Assembly: GCA_008123405.1 (NCBI GenBank)
Contig: VSSA01000014.1
Coordinates: 45,175-109,174 of the forward strand
Direction: 5' to 3'
DNA: 64,000 nt
Source of the DNA: Nocardioides sp. BGMRC 2183
GTDB taxonomy: Bacteria; Actinomycetota; Actinomycetes; Propionibacteriales; Nocardioidaceae
Shown here: piece after piece, positions 35,535 to 41,633 of the stretch
How the letters are laid out: each line of letters starts with the position of its first letter
How positions within the stretch are numbered: the stretch's first letter is position 1
The notes under the pieces: generated by a model
The model's database searches: none
What the model saw: the letters and a program-made list of their open reading frames with translations, nothing else
Told to the model about the DNA's origin: nothing
Position numbers and translations under genes: made by a program

Positions 35535-36080
35535 GTGCCCGATCTACCGGCGGACGCCCATGCCTGCCTGCTCTCCTGGAGCCCCCCGGACGTCGAGCAG
35601 GCGCGTCTGCGCGACCGATTCGTGACGCTGCTCGAGCAGACCCCGGACGGGATGTATCGCACCGCCTTCCCCGAGCACCTCACCGCCGGCACGCTGGTGG
35701 TCGACCGCTCCGGCGATCGTGTGCTGCTCAACCTGCACCGCAAGGCGCGGCGTTGGTTCGCCTTCGGCGGGCACGCCGAGGCCACTGACCCGACGCTGGC
35801 GTCGGTGGCCCTGCGGGAGGCACGGGAGGAGTCCGGCATCGACGAACTCGACTTCCATCCGGTGCCGTTGCAGCTGGACGTGCACCCGGTGCCGTTCTGC
35901 GACCCGCGCGGCTCGGTGAACCACCTCGACGTTCGCTACGGCGCCCGCTCCCCCGACGGCGTCACCGAGATGGTCAGCGCCGAGTCCCTGGACGTGCGCT
36001 GGTGGCCGGTCGACGCCCTCCCCGACCTCGAACCGAGCATGCTCCGACTTCTCGACCAGGTCCGCGAGACGCTCTGTTGA
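35535..36080 (+). CDS. NUDIX hydrolase
   Basis: 181-residue Nudix protein with the box FGGHAEATDPTLASVALREAREESGI (about 78-103), the variant subgroup where the spacer is one residue longer; the metal-binding REAREE core is intact. Substrate unknown (nucleoside diphosphate derivatives in general). GTG 35535 lies 7 bp after the metalloprotease stop. The open frame extends far upstream only as a shadow of the protease gene. Confidence 0.8.
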   Translation: MPDLPADAHACLLSWSPPDVEQARLRDRFVTLLEQTPDGMYRTAFPEHLTAGTLVVDRSGDRVLLNLHRKARRWFAFGGHAEATDPTLASVALREAREESGIDELDFHPVPLQLDVHPVPFCDPRGSVNHLDVRYGARSPDGVTEMVSAESLDVRWWPVDALPDLEPSMLRLLDQVRETLC

Positions 36081-36086
36081 TCGCCG

Positions 36087-36216
36087 ACCCGGCTCAAATC
36101 CGCCCATCGGATCTGGGCTGACCCGGCTCAAACGCACATCAGGTCCCCGCTGACGCGGCGCAAACGCCTGCACTTGCGCCGGGTCAGCGACATTTTCGTA
36201 GGCATTTGAGCCGGGT
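36087..36216. repeat. Cluster of five direct and inverted copies of a short module
   Basis: The convergent gap contains direct and inverted copies of a module like GCTGACCCGGCTCAAACGC. ACCCGGCTCAAAT (36087-36099) and ATTTGAGCCGGGT (36204-36216) are perfect outer arms. GCTGACGCGGCGCAA (36149-36163) and TTGCGCCGGGTCAGC (36174-36188) are inner arms with 14 of 15 matches. A fifth copy at about 36118-36135 is in direct orientation. REP-like; may end transcription from both sides. Confidence 0.7.
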
Positions 36217-36230
36217 GGGCGGGACTCGGG

Positions 36231-36611
36231 TCAGTCAGGGGGGCGACTCAGGTTGGAGGCATCGGACCAGCCCAGCAGGTAGCCCTTGGCCTTCTCGGTC
36301 AGCGGATAGAGCGCCACCCAGGCCCAGAACTTCTCGTCGTGCTGCGGCTCGAGCAGGTGGGCGAGCTCGTGGATGAGCACGTAGTCGACCACCCAGTCGG
36401 GCATCTTCTGAAGTCGCTCGGAGAGTCGGATGCTGCGGTCTCCGGGCGTACAGGACCCCCAGCGGGAGCGCTGGTTGGAGACCCAGCGCACCGACTCCGG
36501 CTGCGGCAACCCGCCCAGGTAGCGATCACTCAAATCGCGCGCCCGGGCCATCAGCGCGGCATCGACGTCCGGGGAGCGCCGACGGCGCCCGGTCCGCCGC
36601 ACCTCTGCCAT
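36231..36611 (-). CDS. YgjP-like (M48-type) metallopeptidase, short form
   Basis: 126-residue protein of the YgjP/UPF0758-type WLM-like metallopeptidase group: SNQRSRWGSCTPGDRSIRLSERL (45-67) and the zinc motif HELAH (81-85) with a third ligand His91. About half the length of typical YgjP proteins, lacking the N-terminal half; this short form is seen in actinobacteria. It lies 27 bp after the PHP gene and is likely co-transcribed with it. Confidence 0.8.
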   Translation of the reverse strand: MAEVRRTGRRRRSPDVDAALMARARDLSDRYLGGLPQPESVRWVSNQRSRWGSCTPGDRSIRLSERLQKMPDWVVDYVLIHELAHLLEPQHDEKFWAWVALYPLTEKAKGYLLGWSDASNLSRPPD

Positions 36612-36638
36612 GACCCGACCTTAGCCTCGGATCGAGGC

Positions 36639-37682
36639 TTACGGGTTCGCCCAGGCCAGCAGCCGTTCCTCGGGCCAGGTGTTGACGATCCGATCCGGCT
36701 CGATCCCGGCCGCCTCGGCCCTGGCGCAGCCGAGGATCGGGAAGTCCAGCTGGCCCGGCGCGTGGGCGTCGCTGTCGATGGAGAAGAGGCAACCGACGTC
36801 CCGTGCCAGCTCGAGTAGCCGAGTCGGCGGGTCACGTCGTTCCGGCCGGGAGTTGATCTCGACCGCGACCCCAGCCTCCGCACACGCCTCGAACACCGCG
36901 CGTGCGTCGAACTGCGACTGGCCACGGGTGCCACGATTGCCGGTCACCAAGCGGCCGGTGCAGTGCCCCAGAACGTTGGTGAACCGATTGCGCACAGCGG
37001 CCACCATCCGTCGGGTCATCCCTTCGGCGTCCATCTTCAGTTTGGAATGGACGCTGGCCACCCGCAGGTCGAGACGGGCCAGCATCTCCTCGCTCTGGTC
37101 CAGTTCGCCTCGGTCCAAGATGTCGACCTCGATGCCCTTGAGCAGCCGGAACCCGGCGCCGTCGAGGTGACGGTTGACGGCGTCGACCACCTCGAGCTGG
37201 CGGGCCAGTCGTTCGGCGCTCAGACCGCGGGCGACCCTCAGCCGCGGCGAGTGGTCGGTGAGCACCAGGTAGTCGTGACCGAGCTCGATGGCGGTCATCG
37301 CCATCTCCTCGATCGGTGAACCGCCGTCGGACCAATCGGAGTGGGAGTGCAGGTCCCCGCGCAGCATGCTGCGCAGCCGCGTGCCCTCGCCGTCGGTGAG
37401 TGGGCCGCCGAACTCGGCCTCGGCGGCGGCGAGCCGTTCGGGAATCTTCCCTGCCATGGCCTCGGCGATCACCCGGGCGGTGCTGGCCCCCACCCCGTCG
37501 ATCTCGGTGAGCGTGCCGGCCGCTGCGGCGGCGGCGATCTGGGCGGGCGGCAGCGGCAAGATGGCCGCCGCCGCGCGGCGGAATGCCTTCACCTTGTAGG
37601 TATCAGCCCGCCCGCGCTCCAGCAGGAACGCGATCCGCCGCAGCGCGGCGACCGGCGTACCGTCGTACGTGTCGGGGGTCAC
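36639..37682 (-). CDS. HhH-PHP domain phosphoesterase (DNA polymerase X C-terminal-like)
   Basis: 347-residue protein with an N-terminal helix-hairpin-helix region (about 10-105; IDGVGASTARVI) resembling the 8-kDa domain of PolX and a C-terminal PHP phosphoesterase domain: DLHSHSDWSDG (110-120; His112, His114, Asp116), VLTDHS (His144), GIEVDIL, and HCTGR and DSDAH ligands. The nucleotidyltransferase (polymerase) domain is absent. GTG 37682 is preceded by AGGAGA; ATG one base upstream would stop at once. Probably a DNA-repair-related phosphatase or nuclease; the substrate is unknown. Confidence 0.8.
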   Translation of the reverse strand: MTPDTYDGTPVAALRRIAFLLERGRADTYKVKAFRRAAAAILPLPPAQIAAAAAAGTLTEIDGVGASTARVIAEAMAGKIPERLAAAEAEFGGPLTDGEGTRLRSMLRGDLHSHSDWSDGGSPIEEMAMTAIELGHDYLVLTDHSPRLRVARGLSAERLARQLEVVDAVNRHLDGAGFRLLKGIEVDILDRGELDQSEEMLARLDLRVASVHSKLKMDAEGMTRRMVAAVRNRFTNVLGHCTGRLVTGNRGTRGQSQFDARAVFEACAEAGVAVEINSRPERRDPPTRLLELARDVGCLFSIDSDAHAPGQLDFPILGCARAEAAGIEPDRIVNTWPEERLLAWANP

Positions 37683-37841
37683 ATTTTTCTCCTGAGTTTT
37701 CTTCCACAGCCAGTGGAACACTTCCGTGCCACCCGTTGTCCGGTCGGCAGAGATGTCTGCGCAGGTCACGGGCCCTTCGATGGGCGCTTCGAGGTTCGAC
37801 ACCCGGGCCTCTCACGCCGGCCACACCCCGTCATCCACCGG

Positions 37842-37906
37842 TTGTCCACAGATCTTCCACGGACTTTCCCCTGCTACCCACAACGCTGTCCACAGAAGTG
37901 TCCACA
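37842..37906 (+). promoter_or_regulatory. Cluster of three DnaA-box-like sequences
   Basis: TTGTCCACA (37842-37850, matching the actinobacterial DnaA box), CTGTCCACA (37886-37894) and GTGTCCACA (37898-37906), all in the same direction within 65 bp. No dnaA, dnaN, gyrB or AT-rich unwinding region is nearby, so this is not oriC; a DnaA-titration or transcription-control site is possible. Confidence 0.5.
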
Positions 37907-37924
37907 GGCGCGGGACGCCAGGGA

Positions 37925-37954
37925 TTGACCGGGCCACACCGGTCTTTCTAGCGT
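37925..37954 (+). promoter_or_regulatory. Promoter-like pair in front of candidate RNA
   Basis: TTGACC (37925-37930), 18-bp spacer, TAGCGT (37949-37954). Predicted start near 37961, just ahead of the large hairpin. No protein gene follows on this strand. Confidence 0.45.
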
Positions 37955-37960
37955 GTGGCG

Positions 37961-38045
37961 CACAAGAGGCCTCCGGGTCGTCGGGTGACGTTCGCAAGGG
38001 GAAGGCAAACGTCGCCCGTACGGCGCGGAGGCCTCTTCGTATCTC
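37961..38045 (+). ncRNA. Candidate structured small RNA
   Basis: An 11-bp outer stem AAGAGGCCTCC (37964-37974) with GGAGGCCTCTT (38027-38037), an internal loop, then a second stem GGGTGACGTT (37983-37992) with AACGTCGCCC (38008-38017; 9 of 10 pairs) and a purine-rich apical loop. It has its own promoter-like sequence. The alternative is that it is an elaborate terminator for the enoyl-CoA hydratase gene on the other strand. No match to a named RNA family is recognised. Confidence 0.45.
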
Positions 38046-38057
38046 CCGCCACGAGCG

Positions 38058-38909
38058 TCATCGGCCGACGAACCGGGGGGCACGCTTCTCGGCGGCGGCC
38101 CGCAGACCTTCCTGGAGGTCCTGCGTGGCAAGCGTGATCGGTTGCGCCAAGCCCTCCCAGTCCAGGCAGGTCTCGACGCTGGAGTGACCGCGCTGCAGCG
38201 CGACCTTGGTGAGGCGGGTGGCGATCGGCGCCGCGGCGGCGATCTCGGCAGCGGTGTCGAGCACACTCGGCAGCAACTCCTCGGCGCCCGTCACCCGGGA
38301 GACCAGCCCCAGCCCCAACGCCTCGTCCGCATCGATCATGCGCCCGGTCAGGAAGAGGTCCCGGGCTGCCGCCGCGCCGACGACCTCCGGAAGCAGGTGG
38401 GTGCCGGCCATCCCCGGGTGCAGGCCCAGCCGGGTGAACGGCACCCCCATCCGGGCTCCGCGCGCAGCATGCCGGATATCACAGGCCAGCGCGAGACACA
38501 GCCCCGCGCCGACGGCGGCCCCGTTGACGGCAGCGATCGTGGGGACCTCGAGCCGGCGGATCGACAACCACGCCCGATAGAAGGGAAGCATTCGCTCGCG
38601 CAAGCGGTCCACGCCCGCGTCGGGCTCGGAGGCCAGCCAGGCGGTGTTGCCCCCGGAGCAGAAGGCGCGCCCCTCACCGGTCACCACGACAGCTCGTACG
38701 GTCGGGTCGGCCGCGAGATGATCGATGGCGACGACCCAGGAGCTGGTCATCTCCTCACTCATCGCATTGCGCAGATCCGGCAGGTCGAGCACCAGCAGCG
38801 CCACACCGGGCGAGGGCCGCTCCAGGCGCAGATGCTCCAGCGGCGGGAGCTGCGGCGCCGTGCCGGCGCCCTCGGCGGGGGTCGAGTCGGAAAGCGAGTC
38901 ACCAGACAT
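38058..38909 (-). CDS. Enoyl-CoA hydratase/isomerase family protein
   Basis: 283-residue crotonase-fold protein. Seen: GEGRAFCSGGNTAWLA (oxyanion hole, first part), AAVNGAAVGAGLCLALACDIRHA (second part), then GVPFTRLGLHPGMAGTHLLPEVVG in place of the usual catalytic Glu segment: the position normally E/D after the oxyanion region reads H-P-G-M-A-G-T, so hydratase activity is uncertain. ATG 38909 or GTG 38918 can start. It is preceded by a Ser/Thr/Glu-rich N-terminal tail. Confidence 0.85.
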   Translation of the reverse strand: MSGDSLSDSTPAEGAGTAPQLPPLEHLRLERPSPGVALLVLDLPDLRNAMSEEMTSSWVVAIDHLAADPTVRAVVVTGEGRAFCSGGNTAWLASEPDAGVDRLRERMLPFYRAWLSIRRLEVPTIAAVNGAAVGAGLCLALACDIRHAARGARMGVPFTRLGLHPGMAGTHLLPEVVGAAAARDLFLTGRMIDADEALGLGLVSRVTGAEELLPSVLDTAAEIAAAAPIATRLTKVALQRGHSSVETCLDWEGLAQPITLATQDLQEGLRAAAEKRAPRFVGR

Positions 38910-39046
38910 GCGGGGCACGCTACTGCGACCACGACCACCTGTGCCGTAGGGTCAGGGGGGTTGCGGGCACGTCCCGAACCCCGACGGGCTTCCCCGATGT
39001 CCCCGTCGCGACGACCGAAAGAGAAACAAAGAACAAGGAGGCCGTC

Positions 39047-39205
39047 ATGGCGGAGACCTGGAGCGGCGAGTTCTACTGCGTCAAGTGCAAGGCGAAGCGT
39101 GAAGCGACCGGCGAGGTCAAGGTCAACGACAAGGGCACCCGGATGGCCAAGGCCGTCTGCCCCGAGTGCGGGACCAACCTGAACCGGATTCTCGGCAAGG
39201 CCTGA
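39047..39205 (+). CDS. DUF5679 small zinc-ribbon protein
   Basis: 52-residue protein MAETWSGEFYCVKCKAKREA... with two CxxC pairs (Cys11/Cys14 and Cys38/Cys41), the actinobacterial DUF5679 family. AAGGAGG precedes the ATG, and a strong intrinsic terminator follows. Monocistronic, presumably highly expressed; function unknown, though nucleic-acid or metal binding fits. Confidence 0.9.
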   Translation: MAETWSGEFYCVKCKAKREATGEVKVNDKGTRMAKAVCPECGTNLNRILGKA

Positions 39206-39226
39206 GCCCTACCGATTCCGAGCTTT

Positions 39227-39268
39227 ACGGGCGGCCACCGGCGACGGTGGTCGCCCGTACGGCTTTTT
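39227..39268 (+). terminator. Intrinsic terminator after DUF5679 gene
   Basis: ACGGGCGGCCACC (39227-39239) pairs with GGTGGTCGCCCGT (39246-39258; 12 of 13 pairs), followed by a TTTTT run at 39264-39268. Confidence 0.85.
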
Positions 39269-39355
39269 GCGGGTCGAGGATCGACCATCGATCGGTTCCT
39301 CCGCGGCTGTGGATGACGACCGGCGCTGGCGGGCTTGCGATGCCACGCTGAGCAC

Positions 39356-40258
39356 ATGTCGCCCTCCCCCGAGCTGCCCGAGGCCGTTGCGGAGCGGCTG
39401 AAGCCCGGGCGTCCCGTGCTCCGACGCGACGCCGCCACCTGGCAGATCGGCTTCGACGCCGCTGCGGTCAGGTTGCCCGACACTCCCGACGTGCGTCGTC
39501 TGCTGACCGCGCTCGACCCGCTCGGGCCACCGCTCTCCCCCTCCGGTGCACCACCGCCGTCCCCTGACCGGTACGACGCCCGCCGGGTCCTCCACGAGTC
39601 GCTGGACGCGCTGCGCGCCGCTGGACACCTCGAGGTCAGCGGCACACCGTCGACCGGCGCAACGACCAGCAGGCACGGATTCTGGGCGATCGCCGACACC
39701 GTGGGGCTTGAGATCGCCGACATTCCCACCCGGTCAGCCGTGGAGAAGCTGCTGGATGACGCCGGTCTCCGCGTCGACGACACCCGCCCCGCCGCCCGGC
39801 TCGTCGTCACCGCCGGACCGGTGCGCCGAGAGATCATCGACGACCTGGTGCGGACCCAGACCCCGCACCTGCTGGTGAGCAGCCTCCAGGGCACGCGGCG
39901 GGTCGGGCCGTTCGTCGTACCGGGTCGCACGGCGTGTCTGCGGTGCGTGGACGCCCACGAGGCGGCCGGAGATCCCCGCCGGCCCCTCCTGATCGAGCAG
40001 GCGGCACGGGCAGCGCGCCAGCGTCCTGAACCCGTCGACCCGGTCACCGACACCTTGGCGCTGGCATGGGCGGTGCGTGATCTCGCCTGCTATGTGCGTG
40101 GCGGCGAACCCGCTACCTGGTCCGCGACCCTGGATCTCGCGCCGATGCCGACCGCCGACGCTGGGTCGGAGCGCGCGAGGCCGGCGGCCGTCCTCCAGCA
40201 GTGGCTGCGCCACCCTTACTGTGGCTGCACCTGGGACCAGATGATGTTGCTCCCGTGA
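39356..40258 (+). CDS. ThiF-like / TOMM leader-binding-like protein
   Basis: 300-residue actinobacterial protein related to the E1-like ThiF/cyclodehydratase partner proteins. A predicted winged-helix N-terminus (about 40-95) is followed by a Rossmann-like region and GPFVVPGRTACLRCVDAHEA (about 182-201) with a CxxC pair; a second pair is near the C-terminus (HPYCGCTW). The ATP-binding GxGGxG loop of active E1 enzymes is not visible, so it is probably a non-catalytic binding protein. No RiPP precursor or biosynthetic genes are adjacent. ATG 39356; CACGCT at -12 to -7. Confidence 0.65.
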   Translation: MSPSPELPEAVAERLKPGRPVLRRDAATWQIGFDAAAVRLPDTPDVRRLLTALDPLGPPLSPSGAPPPSPDRYDARRVLHESLDALRAAGHLEVSGTPSTGATTSRHGFWAIADTVGLEIADIPTRSAVEKLLDDAGLRVDDTRPAARLVVTAGPVRREIIDDLVRTQTPHLLVSSLQGTRRVGPFVVPGRTACLRCVDAHEAAGDPRRPLLIEQAARAARQRPEPVDPVTDTLALAWAVRDLACYVRGGEPATWSATLDLAPMPTADAGSERARPAAVLQQWLRHPYCGCTWDQMMLLP

Positions 40259-40280
40259 GCCCGACCATCGGCGGCCGCGC

Positions 40281-40469
40281 TCACCACCACTCGCTGTCCA
40301 GCTTCGCCTCGATCGAGCGCAGATGCTCCCGGGAGCAGCGATCGCAGAAGTGCCGCAGGCGGCCGCCCTCTTTCGCCGTGGTCCAGGTGAGTGCCGCCTG
40401 CGCTGCGGGCGCCGCGCGCCCACAGAAGGCGCAGGTGACCGGAGACGCCTCGGCCGGGTCGGTGGTCAT
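40281..40469 (-). CDS. Small CxxC zinc-finger protein
   Basis: 62-residue protein (MTTDPAEASPVTCAFCGRAA...) with CAFC and CDRC pairs (Cys13/Cys16 and Cys42/Cys45) forming a likely zinc site, and a basic/acidic helical C-terminus. ATG 40469 has TACGCT at -13 to -8, so it is leaderless and separately transcribed. Function unknown. Convergent with the ThiF-like gene. Confidence 0.75.
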   Translation of the reverse strand: MTTDPAEASPVTCAFCGRAAPAAQAALTWTTAKEGGRLRHFCDRCSREHLRSIEAKLDSEWW

Positions 40470-40506
40470 GCTCGACAGCGTAGGTCGATCCCGGCGTGGA
40501 CACGAC

Positions 40507-40609
40507 GAAGGGGCCGGACCGGCGGTTGCCGATCCGACCCCTTCTTCCTCACCCGCGATCAGGTGATGTCGGGAGGTGTCCCGACGCTGCTGAGGCTTCT
40601 CCGCCTCAG
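40507..40609 (-). terminator. Three hairpins ending the whiB7 transcript
   Basis: CTGAGGC/GCCTCAG (40590-40596 and 40603-40609) overlaps the stop of the 52-residue ORF; GTCGGGA/TCCCGAC (40568-40574 and 40579-40585) follows; then GAAGGGGCCGGA/TCCGACCCCTTC (40507-40518 and 40533-40544; 11 of 12 pairs). Together they separate the whiB7 unit from the leaderless zinc-finger gene. Confidence 0.65.
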
Positions 40610-40764
40610 AGGGCGCGAGCGAGTGCGAGGCGTGCACGCTGCGCTGCCAGTTCAGCCCGACGGCTGACCCGGCGAGCACGACCCATCTGGATCGCGCGCT
40701 GCTGCGCCTCTCCCAGGCGCACGTCCATCTGCGCCCGGACCAGTTCCTCGTTCATGAGGCTCAT
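40606..40764 (-). CDS. Short basic helical protein downstream of whiB7
   Basis: 52-residue ORF (MSLMNEELVRAQMDVRLGEA... ending ARALARAL-like LALARAL) with an ATG at 40764, GGAGA eight bases upstream, and a stop inside a terminator hairpin. It is rich in Arg, Ala, Gln and Leu with heptad-like spacing, predicting one long amphipathic helix. It lies 62 bp after whiB7 on the same strand, so it would share whiB7's antibiotic-controlled transcript. No family recognised; too short for most gene finders. Confidence 0.6.
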   Translation of the reverse strand: MSLMNEELVRAQMDVRLGEAQQRAIQMGRARRVSRRAELAAQRARLALARAL

Positions 40765-40826
40765 CGCTTTTCTCCGCTTCTGTCGAAAGGTGTGGTGGTG
40801 GATCGTTCGGCGGGAGCCTGCGCCGA

Positions 40827-41096
40827 TCAGGCGGCGTTGGCGTCCTTGCGCGGGCGGCCCCGCGGCCGCTTACGGGGGATCACCGCTCCGGATAGGAACA
40901 GCTCACCGCCCCAGACGCCCCAGGGCTCGCGCCGCTCGAGAGCACCGGCAAGACACGTGGCCTGCATCGGGCAGTCGCCGCAGAGTGCCTTCGCGGCCTC
41001 CAGGTCGGAGGGGGATTCCGCGAACCACAGCTCTGCGTCGTTGAGACGGCAGGGCAAGCGCTCGTCCAGTGTCGGCTCGAGAACACTGATGGTCAT
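40827..41096 (-). CDS. whiB7: WhiB7 redox-sensing transcriptional activator
   Basis: 89-residue WhiB protein with the [4Fe-4S] cysteines Cys16, Cys39, Cys42 and Cys48, the sigma-binding turn GVWGG (60-64), and the C-terminal AT-hook RGRPRK (79-84) that defines WhiB7. WhiB7 binds the primary sigma factor and activates intrinsic drug-resistance genes. Its place beside uvrD2 matches mycobacteria and streptomycetes. AGGAGG precedes the ATG at 41096. Expression is probably controlled by the attenuator and long leader upstream (41097-41600). Confidence 0.93.
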   Translation of the reverse strand: MTISVLEPTLDERLPCRLNDAELWFAESPSDLEAAKALCGDCPMQATCLAGALERREPWGVWGGELFLSGAVIPRKRPRGRPRKDANAA

Positions 41097-41184
41097 CTGT
41101 TGTCACCTCCTCTTCGTTGACCTGATCGCGTTGGTCGTTTCATCGGTGGGGATCGAAGGTTTCGCGGTCCTGCGAGAAACAGAA

Positions 41185-41219
41185 AGGCCGCGGATCCCGG
41201 GTTTCGGGTTCCGCGGCCT
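41185..41219 (-). promoter_or_regulatory. whiB7 leader terminator (attenuator)
   Basis: Read on the minus strand, AGGCCGCGGA (41219-41210) pairs perfectly with TCCGCGGCCT (41194-41185), extended by an inner CCCG/CGGG stem, then a pyrimidine-rich CCTTTCTGTTTCTC. This is an intrinsic terminator inside the whiB7 leader, 27 bp after the upstream ORF stop and 89 bp before whiB7. A competing 7-bp pairing exists: CCTGGAG (41265-41259, inside the last codons of the upstream ORF) with CTCCAGG (41223-41217), which would invade the base of the terminator stem. A small CTGAGT/ACTCAG stem lies between. Confidence 0.75.
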
Positions 41220-41245
41220 GGAGGTGAGCCGACTGAGTGTGAGAC

Positions 41246-41527
41246 TCAGCTGGGCGGACTCCAGGAAGGGAGACCCGGTCGGGTGCCGGCGAGGACGCCG
41301 AAGTGTCCGGTCGCTGCGGCGGCGATGGTGCGCTCGCGCATGGGTGCCACTGCGCAGACCTCGTCGGTCTTGGCGGCGACCGCATCCACGGCGGCGTCAC
41401 GCACGGCAATGCCCCGGACATCGAGAGTCCACGGGGCGATCGGAGTGGCGGCGCAGCCGGAGGACGGCAGGAGCGCATACCCGTTGTTGATCGGGTTGAC
41501 CATCTGCTTCATCGTCATGTTCTCCAC
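41246..41527 (-). CDS. whiB7 upstream ORF (leader peptide or small protein)
   Basis: 93-residue ORF from a GTG at 41527 with GGAGGAGG eight bases upstream (ATG 41518 and TTG 41569 are alternatives). It reads MENMTMKQMVNPINNGYALL... and ends PSWSPPS at the TGA (41248-41246), just before the attenuator. It has no recognised domain. Position and strand fit the upstream ORF known in whiB7 leaders, where ribosome stalling by antibiotics lifts termination, although this one is long for a leader peptide and could itself be a functional protein. Confidence 0.55.
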   Translation of the reverse strand: MENMTMKQMVNPINNGYALLPSSGCAATPIAPWTLDVRGIAVRDAAVDAVAAKTDEVCAVAPMRERTIAAAATGHFGVLAGTRPGLPSWSPPS

Positions 41528-41602
41528 GGGTGCCACCTCCTCCTGCTGATCGTGCGCCGGTCGTGCCAAGACCGTGATGCGCGGCTCGTACGTTGCTCAG
41601 AA

Positions 41603-41632
41603 ACCGTAGTGCGCCGGTTTCATCAGGTGCAA
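41603..41632 (-). promoter_or_regulatory. whiB7 promoter with AT-rich upstream block
   Basis: Minus strand: TTGCAC (41632-41627), 18-bp spacer, TACGGT (41608-41603), start near 41596, giving a leader of about 500 nt. An AT-rich TAAATGAT lies directly upstream of the -35, as expected for WhiB7-activated (auto-regulated) promoters. It overlaps the end of uvrD2. Confidence 0.55.
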
Positions 41633-41633
41633 A

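Larger units (their letters stand above)
37683..38057. other. 375-bp gene-free region
   Basis: Between the PHP start and the enoyl-CoA hydratase stop there is no credible protein gene. It holds TTCCAC-AGCCA-GTGGAA (37702-37718), an operator-like inverted repeat; three DnaA-box-like 9-mers (37842-37906); a promoter-like pair (37925-37954); and a large hairpin (37964-38037). Each is listed separately. Confidence 0.6.

Noticed and set aside
37842-37906. Chromosome origin of replication
   Set aside because: Only three DnaA-box-like sites, no AT-rich unwinding region and none of the usual dnaA-dnaN-recF-gyr genes.
40496-41044. 182-codon plus-strand frame opposite whiB7
   Set aside because: Runs across the terminator hairpins and antisense to whiB7 and the 52-residue ORF; Arg/Pro-rich shadow composition.
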